From the NCBI RefSeq assembly GCF_003122365.1, contig NZ_CP029254.1, forward strand, positions 3,305,001 through 3,369,000: 64,000 nt of DNA, in the 5' to 3' direction. This DNA comes from Streptomyces spongiicola (lineage in GTDB: Bacteria > Actinomycetota > Actinomycetes > Streptomycetales > Streptomycetaceae). Made by a program: the position numbers and the translations under genes. Below are positions 48,745 through 58,527 of the stretch, in pieces. How positions within the stretch are numbered: position 1 is the first letter of the stretch; each line of letters opens with the position of its first letter. Under the pieces are notes generated by a model. The model ran no database searches and was not told where the DNA came from. It worked only from the letters and a program-made list of their open reading frames with translations.

Positions 48745-51700
48745 ATGTCTACTTCCTTCGCCGACCTCCAGAAGCGGCTGGCCGAGATCTCGCTGCGTGA
48801 CGCGCACCGGCTCGGGCGGCGCCTCGAGGGCACCCGCCGCATCCGCAAACCCGAGGCCCGGCAGGCCGTGCTCGACGAGATCGCGGCCGAGGCCGGCAAG
48901 GCCGCCGAGCGGACCGCCGGGCGCGCCGCGCGGGTGCCCCGGGTCACGTACCCGGAACTGCTCCCGGTCAGCCAGAAGAAGGACGAGATCCTCGAGGCGA
49001 TACGGGACCACCAGGTCGTGATCGTCGCGGGTGAGACCGGCTCGGGCAAGACCACGCAGATCCCCAAGATCTGCCTGGAACTCGGCCGCGGCGTACGCGG
49101 CATGATCGGGCACACCCAGCCGCGCCGGATCGCCGCGCGGACGGTCGCCGAGCGCGTGGCCGAGGAGCTGCGCACCCCCCTCGGCGAGGCGGTCGGCTGG
49201 AAGGTCCGGTTCACCGACCAGGTGAACCCGGACGCGACCTTCGTCAAGCTCATGACGGACGGCATCCTGCTGGCCGAGATCCAGACCGACCGCGAGCTGC
49301 ACGCCTACGACACGATCATCATCGACGAGGCCCACGAGCGGTCCCTCAACATCGACTTCCTGCTCGGCTACCTCTCCCAGCTGCTGCCCAGGCGACCGGA
49401 CCTCAAGGTCGTGATCACGTCCGCGACGATCGATCCCGAGCGCTTCTCCCGGCACTTCGGCGACGCGCCGATCGTGGAGGTGAGCGGTCGTACGTATCCG
49501 GTCGAGGTGCGCTACCGGCCGCTGCTCGAGGAAGCGGAGCCCGACGCCCGCGGGAGCGACCGGGCCGACCGGGCCGACCGGGCCGGCGGGGGCGCCGGGG
49601 GCGGTGACTCCGACCGCGACCAGATCACCGCGATCTGCGACGCGGTCGACGAACTCCAGCGGGAAGGGCCGGGCGACATCCTGGTCTTCCTCTCCGGCGA
49701 GCGGGAGATCCGCGACACCGCGGACGCGCTGAACAAGAAGAACCTCCGCCACACCGAGGTCCTCCCCCTCTACGCCAGGCTGTCGCACGCCGAGCAGCAC
49801 CGCGTCTTCCAGCCGCACACCGGCCGCCGGATCGTCCTGGCGACGAACGTGGCCGAGACGTCCCTGACGGTGCCGGGCATCAAGTACGTCATCGACCCCG
49901 GCACCGCGCGCATCTCCCGCTACAGCCACCGCACCAAGGTCCAGCGGCTGCCCATCGAGGCGATCAGCCAGGCCAGCGCCAACCAGCGCAAGGGCCGCTG
50001 CGGCCGTACGTCCGACGGCGTCTGCATCCGGCTCTACGGCGAGGACGACTTCCTGTCCCGGCCGGAGTTCACGGACGCCGAGATCCTCCGTACGAACCTC
50101 GCCTCGGTCATCCTCCAGATGACCGCGGCCGGGCTCGGCGACATCGAGAAGTTCCCCTTCATCGACCCGCCGGACCACCGGAACATCCGGGACGGCGTGC
50201 AGCTGCTGGAGGAGCTGGGCGCGCTCGACCCCGCCCAGAAGGACCCGGGGAAGCGGCTGACCCAGACCGGCCGCAGACTCGCCCAGCTGCCCGTCGACCC
50301 CCGGCTGGCCCGGATGGTCCTGGAGGCGGACAGGAACGGCTGCGTCCGCGAGGTCATGGTCATCGCCGCCGCGCTGTCGATCCAGGACCCCCGGGAGCGC
50401 CCCGCCGACAAGCAGGCGCAGGCCGACCAGATGCACGCCCGCTTCAGGGACGAGACGAGCGACTTCCTCGCCTTCCTCAACCTCTGGAGCTATGTCCGCG
50501 AGCAGCAGAAGGATCGCGGCTCGTCCGGTTTCCGCCGGATGTGCAAGCAGGAGTACCTGAACTTCCTGCGCATCCGCGAATGGCAGGACATCTACTCCCA
50601 GCTGCGCACGGTAGCCAAGCAGATGGGGCTCCGCGTCGAGGAGCCCTCGGCGGGCACCGGCGCGCCCGAGCAGTCCGTCCATGTCTCCCTCCTCGCCGGC
50701 CTGCTGTCGCACATCGGGATGAAGGACGTCAAGGACACCGGGAGGGAGGGCGGGAAGGGCGCCGCGCGGGACGGCGGGAAGGACGGCGCGCGGGACGGCG
50801 GGAAGGGCACGGCGAAGAACGAGTACCTGGGCGCCCGGAACGCCAGGTTCGCCGTCTTCCCCGGCTCGGCGCTGTTCAGGAAGCCGCCGCGGTTCGTGAT
50901 GTCCGCCGAGCTGGTCGAGACGTCCCGGCTGTGGGCGCGGGTCAACGCGAGGATCGAGCCCGAGTGGATCGAGCCGCTCGCGGCACACCTGGTCAGGCGC
51001 ACCTACAGCGAGCCGCACTGGGAGAAGGACCAGGCCGCGGTGATGGCGTACGAGAAGGTCACCCTGTACGGGGTGCCGATCGTCGCCCATCGCAAGGTGA
51101 ACTACGGCCGGATCGACCCGGAGACGAGCCGTGAGCTTTTCATCCGCAACGCCCTGGTCGAGGGCGACTGGCGGACCCACCACAAGTTCTTCGCGGACAA
51201 CCGCAGGCTCCTCACCGAGGTGGAGGAGCTGGAGCACCGGGCCCGTCGGCGCGACATCCTCGTCGACGACGAGACCCTGTTCGACTTCTACGACCAGCGG
51301 GTGCCCGAGCACGTGGTGTCCGGGGCCCACTTCGACTCGTGGTGGAAGCACAAACGCAGCGAGCAGCCGGAGCTGCTCGACTTCGAGCGCGAGATGCTCA
51401 TCAACGAGAAGGCCGGGGCGGTCACCAAGGACGACTACCCGGACTCGTGGCGGCAGGGACGGCTGAAGTTCCGCGTCACGTACCAGTTCGAGCCGGGCGC
51501 GGACGCCGACGGCGTGACCGTCCACATCCCGCTGCAGGTGCTCAACCAGGTCACCGGGGAGGGCTTCGACTGGCAGATCCCCGGACTGCGCGCCGAGGTC
51601 GTCACCGAGCTGATCCGCTCCCTGCCCAAGCCGATCCGCCGGAACTACGTGCCCGCGCCGGACTTCGCCAGGGCCTTCCTGGAGCGTGCCGTCCCGCTGC

Positions 51701-52824
51701 AGGAGCCGCTGCCGGTCACGCTGGCGCGGGAACTCCAGCGCATGGTCGGGGTGCCGGTCACGGCGGACGACTTCGACCTGGCCAGGGTCCCCGAGCATCT
51801 GAAGGTCACCTTCCGGATCGTCGACGAGCGGCGGCGCAGGCTGGCCGAGGACAAGGACCTGGAGGCGCTGCGCCTGCGGTTGAAGCCGAAGGCGCGCCGG
51901 GCGCTGTCGGAGGCCGCCGCGGCCACCGCCGGACGGACCGGTGGCGGTGCCGTCGAGCGGACGGGGCTGAAGGACTGGACGATCGGGACGCTGTCGCGGG
52001 TCTTCGAGACCCGCCGGGCGGGCCAGCCGGTCAAGGCCTACCCCGCGCTGGTGGACGACGGCGACTCGGTCTCCGTGCGCCTGTTCGACACCGAGGCGGA
52101 GCAGGCGGAGGCGATGTGGCGGGGCACCCGTCGGCTGATCATGCTGAACATCCCGGTGAATCCGGCGAAGTTCGCCTCCGACCGGATGTCCAACCAGCAG
52201 AAGCTCGCGCTGTCGGCCAACCCGCACGGCTCGGTCCAGGCGCTCTTCGACGACTGTGCGACGGCCTCCGCCGACAGGCTGATCGCGGACCACGGCGGAC
52301 CCGCCTGGGACGAGGAGTCGTTCCGCAAGCTCTACGACCGGGTCCGCGCGGACCTCGTGGACGCGACGGTGCGGACCGTCGACCGGGTGGGGCAGATCCT
52401 TGCCGCCTGGCAGGCCTGTGAGCGCCGTCTGAAGACCACCACCAGTCCGGCGCTCGCCGGCAACGTCGAGGATGTGCGCGAGCAGCTCGGCCGGCTCGTG
52501 CCGCCCGGCTTCGTGACCCGGACCGGTCTTCGGCGACTGCCCGACCTGATGCGCTATCTGGTCGCGGTGGACCGCCGGTTGCAGCAGATGCCGACCTCCG
52601 TCCAGCGCGACACGACGCGTATGGAGAAGGTCCGGGAGATGCAGGACGAGTACGCCTGGCTCCTGGAGCAGCTGCCCGCGGGCCGCCCGGTGCCGCAGGA
52701 GGTCCGGGACATCCGCTGGATGATCGAGGAGCTGCGGGTGAGCTACTTCGCCCACGCGCTGGGCACCGCCTACCCCGTCTCCGACAAGCGCATCGTCAGG
52801 GCGATCGACGCGGCGGCACCGTGA
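48745..52824 (+). CDS. hrpA: ATP-dependent RNA helicase HrpA
   Basis: 1359-residue DEAH-box helicase. Motifs in order: I AGETGSGKTTQ (~residue 95), Ia TQPRRIAA, II DEAHERSLN, III TSATIDP, IV LVFLSGEREI, V VLATNVAETSLTVPGI and VI QRKGRCGRT. The family's long C-terminal DUF3418 region is present, as expected for HrpA rather than shorter DEAH proteins. Two low-complexity inserts are lineage-specific: SDRADRADRAGGGAGGGDSD in the helicase core and a GREGGKGAARDGGKDGARDGGKG array (~residues 665-690). ATG 48745 starts MSTSFADLQKRL; the upstream open frame crosses repeats and is not coding. In E. coli HrpA rescues stalled ribosomes. Confidence 0.95.
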   Translation: MSTSFADLQKRLAEISLRDAHRLGRRLEGTRRIRKPEARQAVLDEIAAEAGKAAERTAGRAARVPRVTYPELLPVSQKKDEILEAIRDHQVVIVAGETGSGKTTQIPKICLELGRGVRGMIGHTQPRRIAARTVAERVAEELRTPLGEAVGWKVRFTDQVNPDATFVKLMTDGILLAEIQTDRELHAYDTIIIDEAHERSLNIDFLLGYLSQLLPRRPDLKVVITSATIDPERFSRHFGDAPIVEVSGRTYPVEVRYRPLLEEAEPDARGSDRADRADRAGGGAGGGDSDRDQITAICDAVDELQREGPGDILVFLSGEREIRDTADALNKKNLRHTEVLPLYARLSHAEQHRVFQPHTGRRIVLATNVAETSLTVPGIKYVIDPGTARISRYSHRTKVQRLPIEAISQASANQRKGRCGRTSDGVCIRLYGEDDFLSRPEFTDAEILRTNLASVILQMTAAGLGDIEKFPFIDPPDHRNIRDGVQLLEELGALDPAQKDPGKRLTQTGRRLAQLPVDPRLARMVLEADRNGCVREVMVIAAALSIQDPRERPADKQAQADQMHARFRDETSDFLAFLNLWSYVREQQKDRGSSGFRRMCKQEYLNFLRIREWQDIYSQLRTVAKQMGLRVEEPSAGTGAPEQSVHVSLLAGLLSHIGMKDVKDTGREGGKGAARDGGKDGARDGGKGTAKNEYLGARNARFAVFPGSALFRKPPRFVMSAELVETSRLWARVNARIEPEWIEPLAAHLVRRTYSEPHWEKDQAAVMAYEKVTLYGVPIVAHRKVNYGRIDPETSRELFIRNALVEGDWRTHHKFFADNRRLLTEVEELEHRARRRDILVDDETLFDFYDQRVPEHVVSGAHFDSWWKHKRSEQPELLDFEREMLINEKAGAVTKDDYPDSWRQGRLKFRVTYQFEPGADADGVTVHIPLQVLNQVTGEGFDWQIPGLRAEVVTELIRSLPKPIRRNYVPAPDFARAFLERAVPLQEPLPVTLARELQRMVGVPVTADDFDLARVPEHLKVTFRIVDERRRRLAEDKDLEALRLRLKPKARRALSEAAAATAGRTGGGAVERTGLKDWTIGTLSRVFETRRAGQPVKAYPALVDDGDSVSVRLFDTEAEQAEAMWRGTRRLIMLNIPVNPAKFASDRMSNQQKLALSANPHGSVQALFDDCATASADRLIADHGGPAWDEESFRKLYDRVRADLVDATVRTVDRVGQILAAWQACERRLKTTTSPALAGNVEDVREQLGRLVPPGFVTRTGLRRLPDLMRYLVAVDRRLQQMPTSVQRDTTRMEKVREMQDEYAWLLEQLPAGRPVPQEVRDIRWMIEELRVSYFAHALGTAYPVSDKRIVRAIDAAAP

Positions 52825-52914
52825 CGCGGCCGTAGCCTTGAGTGAGTTCGACCGGACCCTCTGACCTGCTGTACAGTCTCTCTCGCAGCCAGCGCGAGAA
52901 CGGCTGCGAAATCT

Positions 52915-52989
52915 GGTCCTGTGGAGCAGTTTGGAGTGCTCGCCACCCTGTCAAGGTGGAGGCCGCGGGTTCAAATCCCGTCAGGACCG
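52915..52989 (+). tRNA. tRNA-Asp (anticodon GUC)
   Basis: Acceptor GGTCCTG pairs with CAGGACC; the anticodon loop CTGTCAA gives GUC; T-arm GGTTCAAATCC; discriminator G. CCA is not encoded. Confidence 0.95.
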
Positions 52990-52997
52990 CAGCTCAG

Positions 52998-53031
52998 CGA
53001 AAGGCCCGCACCCGATGGTGCGGGCCTTTCG
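52998..53031 (+). terminator. tRNA-Asp terminator
   Basis: Perfect 15-bp stem (CGAAAGGCCCGCACC and complement) with a CGAT tetraloop, 8 nt after the tRNA. Confidence 0.9.
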
Positions 53032-53111
53032 GCGTATTGACTGGGGGCCCCGCCGCCGGTACCCAGTCAGGACAGGGGTTGCGGGGCCCCCGGATCCGCG
53101 GAGGTGGCGCG

Positions 53112-53546
53112 ATGGCGGCATCCACAGCGAGACACGAGACCGGGGCGCTGCTGCGCGCCCATCTGTCGGCCGTCTCCGGCTATCGGCACCTCACCCGGCA
53201 GTGTCCGGTCTGCCATCGGCTGCTGCGCCTCGCCATGGACCCGGCGGAGGCCGTGCCGGAAGGGCCCGCGGCGCCGTCTGCCGCGTCCCTGGGGGGCCGT
53301 CAGACGCCCTTTGCCGCCCAGGCGCTGGGGAGCCGGGAGAACGCGGCGGGCGCGGCGGCGCGGGGCGCCCCGGGGCCCGGCACCACGGGGCTCGGCGCCA
53401 CGGCGGACGCGGACACCGCGGTGGACGCGGACACCGCTGCGGGCGCCGGGTCCGGCACCGCGATCGAAGCCGGGCGTAACGAAGCCGGGCGTACCGAAGC
53501 CGGGCGTCGCGCCGGCTCCGGAGGCGAAGCCTCCGCCCGTCCATGA
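53112..53546 (+). CDS. small DUF6274-like protein
   Basis: 144-residue protein starting MAASTARHETGALLRAHLSAVSGYRHLTRQCPVCHRLLRLAMDP. The first ~45 residues are conserved-looking with a CPVC pair that may bind zinc. The rest is Ala/Gly/Thr-rich and ends in repetitive AGRNEAGRTEAGRRAGSG, which looks like slippage-derived extension. I associate the N-terminus with the DUF6274 family; function unknown. It follows the tRNA-Asp terminator and is convergent with bldC. Confidence 0.65.
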   Translation: MAASTARHETGALLRAHLSAVSGYRHLTRQCPVCHRLLRLAMDPAEAVPEGPAAPSAASLGGRQTPFAAQALGSRENAAGAAARGAPGPGTTGLGATADADTAVDADTAAGAGSGTAIEAGRNEAGRTEAGRRAGSGGEASARP

Positions 53547-53846
53547 CCGATGGCGCCGGACCCGCCACCGGGCGGGCGGCACGCCCGCCGTGCGGCGGTG
53601 AGCCGCTCCCGGCAAGACCTGCGGCATGTGACGGGAGTCACCAGACGAGTTCGGGGAGCGGTCGGCTCCGCGTACTCCTCTCAGGAGGAAAATCAAATAC
53701 GTGCAATGGCACTACCGTCTGAGCAGCCCCGTACCATCTCACAGGGGCCCCGGAGGCCCCCTACGGGACACCGGCCCCCTCCCCGGAGTCGCCCCGGTCT
53801 CCCGGGCCGGCCACCCGACCCGCGGGTAGCACCCGGCACACAAAAA

Positions 53847-53880
53847 GATCGCGCTGGACCCGGCGGAGTCCAGCGCGATC
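53847..53880. terminator. bldC terminator
   Basis: Perfect 13-bp stem GATCGCGCTGGAC / complement with an 8-nt loop and a run of five A on the left side, which is a T-tract for the minus strand. It ends bldC transcription. Confidence 0.85.
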
Positions 53881-53971
53881 AAACGACGAAACCTGTTGGG
53901 GCAGGCGCCCGCCGTGTCGAGCTCATTGCAGGGCTGCCGGATTGGGGCCCGGAACGCCCTTGATCGGGGTG

Positions 53972-54178
53972 TCAGGCCTCGCTGCGCTGCTGCGGGATAC
54001 CCGCCAGCAGTGCACGGACCTCAGCCTCGCGGTACCGGCGGTGTCCACCGAGCGTACGGATGGACGTGAGCTTGCCTGCCTTGGCCCAGCGCGTAACCGT
54101 CTTCGGGTCCACGCGGAACATGGTGGCGACCTCAGCCGGGGTCAGCAGCGGCTCGGCATCAGGGGTGCGAGCGGTCAT
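53972..54178 (-). CDS. bldC: developmental regulator BldC
   Basis: 68-residue MerR-like DNA-binding protein required for normal timing of aerial growth and antibiotic production in Streptomyces. The whole chain is one winged-helix domain: LLTPAEVATMFRVDPKTVTRWAKAGKL then TLGGHRRYREAEVRALL. It lacks the MerR coiled coil and effector domain and is known to bind direct repeats as head-to-tail multimers rather than as a dimer. Ribosome-binding site GAGGAGG precedes the ATG at 54178. An inverted repeat in the leader may be regulatory. Confidence 0.97.
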   Translation of the reverse strand: MTARTPDAEPLLTPAEVATMFRVDPKTVTRWAKAGKLTSIRTLGGHRRYREAEVRALLAGIPQQRSEA

Positions 54179-54679
54179 GAGCGGCCTCCTCGGGAGAACC
54201 GAACCTTCTCGGTTCTTTCCTCTAAATTCTGCACCTTGACCCGCGTTGCCCGAAATGGCAGACGCGGGCCGAGTCGGTTATAGGACGAACGGCTTGTCCT
54301 CGGCACTACAACTACACCATCTGTCCAGCCACGGCGGCCAAACCGATGGAATTGCCCTCTCAGGTGTCCATCAGCGGCGGAAGCCGATGGTTCATGCCAT
54401 AACGGACAGTCACGCCACAGTGACGATCAGTCACAGAGTGATCAGGAGTCATCAGACCCCCCATACAGTGCAATGCTGAGATTTCCGCCCTTAGGTAGGC
54501 GGAAGGAACCCTCCCCGGACTCCTTGTCCTATTTTGGCATGAGGGTAGGCAAGGGTTGCAAGCGGCGACTTAGTGCCGTCCATCACGCTTGAACCAAAGG
54601 CCCGGATCGGGATTTACGTCCCCTACGTGCCCGGTTCATGCCCGGTTCGGTACCGGGAAGCGTACGCGACGTTCGAGCG
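54179..54679. other. bldC upstream region
   Basis: About 500 bp without a gene upstream of bldC, clearly AT-richer than the surrounding sequence (particularly 54220-54560). Long leaders and complex promoters are usual for bld genes. Confidence 0.6.
54195..54216 (-). promoter_or_regulatory. inverted repeat in the bldC leader
   Basis: AGAACCGA-n6-TCGGTTCT sits 17 bp before the bldC start codon. It is either an operator or an RNA hairpin just 5' of the Shine-Dalgarno. Confidence 0.55.
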
Positions 54680-55525
54680 TCAGTTCGCGAACCGGCGGTC
54701 CCGGACCGCCCGCCAGCGGTCCGCGAGCCGGCCGTAGGCCTCACCCGCACCGTCGCCGTCACCGTCCCGGAGGGCCGCGATACCCGCCGCCACATCGGCG
54801 GCCGACCGGTCGCCGGCCAGCAGGTCCGGGGGCAGCGCATGGACCAGCCCGCCGTAGTCGAGTTCGACCAGGGAGCGCGGGTGGAAGTCCTCGAGCCAGC
54901 TCCCCACGTCCACCAGCCCCTCCGTGAGCGGGCCCTCCTCGACGGCGTCCCGCAGGGTCTTCAGGGCCCGCGCCACCCTGCGCCTGGCCTGGACCATCGG
55001 TGTGCGGTAGCGCAGCACGGGCGGCACCCCGGGCACCGCACCCGGCTCGTACTCGCGCTCGTCGTCCGCGAACAGGACGAACCAGCGGACCGGCACCTGC
55101 CACACCGCCGTCCTGATCCACGGGCGGGCGTCGGGGTTGCGGTCCCGCCACGCCCCGTAGTCGGCCGCCGCCTGGCCGCGCACCACCGGCGGAAGCACCG
55201 CGTCGAGCACGGAGGGCGGGAAGAGTCCCGCCAGCTCCTCCAGGGCCAGCCAGCCGCGCAGCCGGGTCCGCCAGGGGCAGACCCGGACGACCCCGTCGTC
55301 CTCGTTGACGAAGGCGTCGGCGCTCTCGTGCACCGGAACCGGCACGGGAGGCGTGGGCAGCAGGTCCGCCAGGGACCGCCGGAGCTCGTCCTGGGCGGTG
55401 GGGGCCCGCCCGGACCGGGCATAACGGGACCAGTGACTCCGCTCGGGCTCGGGGAACGCCGCCAGGGGCTCGTACACCCGCAGGTACGACGCGTACGGGA
55501 CGAGCACTGAAGTGACGGCCGGCAT
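54680..55525 (-). CDS. conserved hypothetical protein
   Basis: 281-residue soluble protein with no domain I can name. It begins MPAVTSVLVPYASYLRVYEPLAAFP and has conserved-looking blocks RTRLRGWLALEELAGLFPPSVLDAVLPP, IRTAVWQVPVRWFVLF and LKTLRDAVEEGPL. Trp/Arg-rich internal segments suggest a globular fold. It lies between bldC and vdh, a neighbourhood that appears conserved in streptomycetes. It is divergent from vdh across ~155 bp. Codon use is normal for the core. Confidence 0.75.
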   Translation of the reverse strand: MPAVTSVLVPYASYLRVYEPLAAFPEPERSHWSRYARSGRAPTAQDELRRSLADLLPTPPVPVPVHESADAFVNEDDGVVRVCPWRTRLRGWLALEELAGLFPPSVLDAVLPPVVRGQAAADYGAWRDRNPDARPWIRTAVWQVPVRWFVLFADDEREYEPGAVPGVPPVLRYRTPMVQARRRVARALKTLRDAVEEGPLTEGLVDVGSWLEDFHPRSLVELDYGGLVHALPPDLLAGDRSAADVAAGIAALRDGDGDGAGEAYGRLADRWRAVRDRRFAN

Positions 55526-55680
55526 GTCGCAGATCCTTCCACGCGCGTACTCCGGGAGAGGGTGATCCTGAGCACCGGGACCGACCTACCCCCGCGTAGG
55601 ACTTACCCTCTTGCCCATCAGGTCCCTCCCCACCCGCAGGAGGGCCGTCAATCGCCGCTTCGTACTTGGGAGTCACCACC

Positions 55681-56763
55681 GTGACCGATGTGACCGACGG
55701 CGTCCTGCACACCCTGTTCCACTCGGACCAGGGCGGACACGAGCAAGTCGTGCTCTGCCAGGACCGCGCCAGTGGTTTGAAGGCCGTCATCGCCATCCAC
55801 TCGACCGCTCTGGGCCCCGCCCTGGGCGGCACCCGCTTCTACCCGTACGCCTCCGAGGAAGCCGCCGTCGCGGACGCGCTGAACCTCTCCCGGGGGATGT
55901 CGTACAAGAACGCCATGGCGGGCCTCGACCACGGCGGCGGCAAGGCCGTGATCATCGGGGATCCCGAGCGGATCAAGACAGAGGAACTGCTGCTGGCCTA
56001 CGGCCGGTTCGTGGCGTCCCTCGGCGGCCGCTACGTCACCGCCTGCGACGTCGGCACGTACGTGGCCGACATGGACGTGGTGGCCCGCGAGTGCCGCTGG
56101 ACCACCGGCCGCTCCCCCGAGCACGGCGGCGCCGGCGACTCCTCCGTCCTCACCGCCTACGGCGTGTTCCAGGGCATGCGCGCCTCCGCCCAGGCCGAGT
56201 GGGGCGACCCCACACTGCACGGCCGCACGGTCGGGGTCGCGGGTGTCGGCAAGGTCGGCCACCACCTGGTCGAGCACCTGCTCGAGGACGGCGCCCAGGT
56301 CGTCGTCACCGATGTACGCGAGGAGTCGGTACGGCGGATCACCGACAGGTTCCCGCGGGTGCGGGTGGCCCGGGACACCGCCGAGCTCATCCGCACCGAG
56401 GGGCTGGACGTCTACGCCCCCTGCGCCCTCGGCGGAGCGCTGGACGACGAGACCGTGCCCGCGCTGACCGCCCGGATCGTGTGCGGCGCGGCCAACAACC
56501 AGCTCGCCCACCCGGGTGTCGAGAAGGACCTCGCCGACCGCCGCATCCTCTACGCGCCCGACTACGTCGTGAACGCGGGCGGGGTGATCCAGGTCGCCGA
56601 CGAGCTGCACGGCTTCGACTTCGACCGCTGCAAGGCGAAGGCGTCGAAGATCTTCGACACCACTCTGGCGATATTCGCACGTGCGAAGGACGACGGTATT
56701 CCGCCGGCCGCGGCCGCGGACCGTATCGCGGAGCAGCGGATCGCGGAGGCGCGCCGCCGGTAG
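55681..56763 (+). CDS. vdh: valine (branched-chain amino acid) dehydrogenase
   Basis: 360-residue NAD+-dependent amino-acid dehydrogenase. It deaminates valine and related amino acids to branched 2-oxo acids, which feed acyl-CoA starters for fatty acids and polyketides. Substrate motif [10 protein letters not shown] and catalytic Lys in [11 protein letters not shown] lie in domain 1. The NAD fold is [18 protein letters not shown], and [13 protein letters not shown] closes the site. GTG 55681 ([17 protein letters not shown]) is chosen for its GGGAG at ~8 nt and because, as I recall, known Streptomyces Vdh begin there; TTG 55666 is the extended alternative. Confidence 0.95.
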   Translation: MTDVTDGVLHTLFHSDQGGHEQVVLCQDRASGLKAVIAIHSTALGPALGGTRFYPYASEEAAVADALNLSRGMSYKNAMAGLDHGGGKAVIIGDPERIKTEELLLAYGRFVASLGGRYVTACDVGTYVADMDVVARECRWTTGRSPEHGGAGDSSVLTAYGVFQGMRASAQAEWGDPTLHGRTVGVAGVGKVGHHLVEHLLEDGAQVVVTDVREESVRRITDRFPRVRVARDTAELIRTEGLDVYAPCALGGALDDETVPALTARIVCGAANNQLAHPGVEKDLADRRILYAPDYVVNAGGVIQVADELHGFDFDRCKAKASKIFDTTLAIFARAKDDGIPPAAAADRIAEQRIAEARRR

Positions 56764-56780
56764 CATCCCGCGGACACCCC

Positions 56781-56820
56781 TCGCCGACCGGGCGAGACAA
56801 GACTCACTGCCGGTCGGCGA
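56781..56820 (+). terminator. vdh terminator
   Basis: 10-bp perfect arms TCGCCGACCG / CGGTCGGCGA with a 20-nt loop, 18 bp after the vdh stop. Confidence 0.65.
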
Positions 56821-57044
56821 GCCGCTCGCCGAGAAGAGGTTAAAATCGCGGTTGACCAGCGAGGACGGGGCACCTCGCGGGTCCTGCGAGGTGGCACGTG
56901 ATGCGGGCGGCGTACCGTATGGCCGCGGAAGCAGGTACCGTTGAAGCCCTACGGACCGGTCTCTCCACGGAGAGCCCGCTCCGAACCATGAACGCGTGTC
57001 AAGACTCTGGGGCCGTCGAGCCCCGTCACCGAGGGGGTCGAGCC

Positions 57045-57293
57045 ATGGGGCGCGGCCGGGCCAAGGCCAAGCAGACGAAGGTCGCCCGCCAGCTGAAGTA
57101 CAACAGCGGTGGGACGGATCTCTCACGTCTGGCCAGCGAGCTGGGCGCATCGACGTCGAGTCAGCCGCCGAACGCGGAGCCGTTCGAGGACGACGAGGAC
57201 GACGACCCGTACGCCCGCTACGCGGAGATGTACAACGACGAGGAGGACGAGGACGAGGAGTCCGGTCCTTCGTCGCAGCGTCGCGGCGCTTGA
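57045..57293 (+). CDS. DUF3073 protein
   Basis: 82-residue actinobacterial protein. The N-terminal MGRGRAKAKQTKVARQLKYNSGGTDLSRLASELG is basic and highly conserved; the C-terminal half is very acidic (EDDEDDDPYARYAEMY, DEEDEDEE). Function is unknown; the charge split suggests nucleic-acid or ribosome association, which is only inference. A ~280-bp leader precedes it and contains a hairpin (CACCTCGC/GCGAGGTG, ~56870-56893). Confidence 0.92.
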   Translation: MGRGRAKAKQTKVARQLKYNSGGTDLSRLASELGASTSSQPPNAEPFEDDEDDDPYARYAEMYNDEEDEDEESGPSSQRRGA

Positions 57294-57309
57294 CGCGCGC
57301 ATCCTTCAG

Positions 57310-57340
57310 ACCCGGTCCGGGGCCCGGCCCCGGACCGGGT
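57310..57340. terminator. bidirectional terminator between DUF3073 and purM
   Basis: Perfect 13-bp stem ACCCGGTCCGGGG / complement with a 5-nt loop, placed between two convergent stop codons. Confidence 0.85.
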
Positions 57341-57350
57341 TCTGTGCTGT

Positions 57351-58415
57351 TCAGCTCGCGTAGTCGCCGACCATTCCGGCGCCGGTGGAGTGCTCGCCGC
57401 GGTCGGTGACCTCACCGGCGACCCAGGCATCCACGCCGCGGTCGGCGAGTGTCGTCAGCGCGGCACCCACCGACTCCCGCGGAACCACGGCCATCATGCC
57501 GACGCCCATGTTGAGGGTGCTCTCCAGCTCCGCGCGCTCGACCCGGCCGGCGGTACCCACGAGGTCGAACACCGCGCCCGGCGTCCACGTCGACCGGTCC
57601 ACGACCGCGTGCAGCCCGTCGGGGATCACGCGCGCGAGGTTGGCCGAGAGTCCACCGCCGGTGATGTGGCTGAAGGCGCGCACCTCGGTGGTGCGGGTCA
57701 GCGCGAGGCAGTCCAGCGAGTAGATCCTGGTGGGCTCGAGCAGTTCCTCGCCGAGGGTGCGGCCGAACTCCGGGACCTCCCGGTCGAGCGTCCAGCCCAG
57801 CCGGTCGAAGACCACGTGCCGCACCAGGGAGTACCCGTTCGAGTGAAGGCCCGAGGAGGCCATCGCGATCACCGCGTCGCCCGTGCGGATGCGCTCGGCA
57901 CCCAGCAGCCCGTCGGCCTCCACGACGCCCGTACCGGCACCGGCGACGTCGAAGTCGTCCGGGCCCAGCAGGCCGGGGTGCTCCGCGGTCTCGCCGCCGA
58001 CCAGGGCGCAGCCGGCGAGGACGCAGCCCTCGGCGATCCCCTTGACGATGGCGGCCACCCGCTCGGGGTGGACCTTGCCGACGCAGATGTAGTCGGTCAT
58101 GAAGAGCGGCTCGGCGCCGCAGACGACGATGTCGTCCATGACCATGGCCACCAGGTCGTGCCCGATGGTGTCGTACACGCCCATCCGGCGGGCGAGGTCG
58201 ACCTTGGTGCCGACGCCGTCGGTGGCGGACGCGAGCAGCGGGCGCTGGTAGCGCTTGAGGGCGGAGGCGTCGAAGAGCCCGGCGAAGCCGCCGATGCCGC
58301 CGAGGACCTCGGGGCGGCGAGTCTTCTTCACCCACTCCTTCATCAGCTCGACGGCGCGGTCGCCCGCCTCGATGTCGACGCCCGCCGCGGCGTAGGAAGC
58401 ACCTGTCTCAGACAT
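57351..58415 (-). CDS. purM: phosphoribosylformylglycinamidine cyclo-ligase (AIR synthetase)
   Basis: 354-residue ATP-dependent enzyme of the fifth step of de novo purine synthesis, making aminoimidazole ribonucleotide. Motifs: ASATDGVGTKVDLA, DDIVVCGAEPLFMTDYI, GGETAEHPG, SSGLHSNGYSL and ITGGGLSANL, all standard for PurM. ATG 58415 (MSETGASYAAAGV) is the start, and the upstream frame is a GTGACGAGG repeat. It lies 112 bp downstream of purF in the same orientation and is probably cotranscribed with it. Confidence 0.97.
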   Translation of the reverse strand: MSETGASYAAAGVDIEAGDRAVELMKEWVKKTRRPEVLGGIGGFAGLFDASALKRYQRPLLASATDGVGTKVDLARRMGVYDTIGHDLVAMVMDDIVVCGAEPLFMTDYICVGKVHPERVAAIVKGIAEGCVLAGCALVGGETAEHPGLLGPDDFDVAGAGTGVVEADGLLGAERIRTGDAVIAMASSGLHSNGYSLVRHVVFDRLGWTLDREVPEFGRTLGEELLEPTRIYSLDCLALTRTTEVRAFSHITGGGLSANLARVIPDGLHAVVDRSTWTPGAVFDLVGTAGRVERAELESTLNMGVGMMAVVPRESVGAALTTLADRGVDAWVAGEVTDRGEHSTGAGMVGDYAS

Positions 58416-58439
58416 TGCCTGGGATCTTTCGGTTGGGAT

Positions 58440-58520
58440 GACGAGGGTGGTGAGGGTGGTGTGAGTGGTGACGGTGACGAGGTTGGGTGAGGGTGACGAG
58501 GGTGACGAGGTTGACGAGGG
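58440..58520. repeat. G-rich tandem repeats in the purF-purM gap
   Basis: Multiple imperfect copies of GGTGACGAG and GGTGGTGAG fill most of the 112-bp spacer. They could form G-rich secondary structure in the message. Confidence 0.65.
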
Positions 58521-58527
58521 GACCTGA

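Noticed and set aside
48571..52755. 1394-codon open frame opposite hrpA
   Set aside because: Exactly antisense to the conserved helicase and lacks any recognisable motif.
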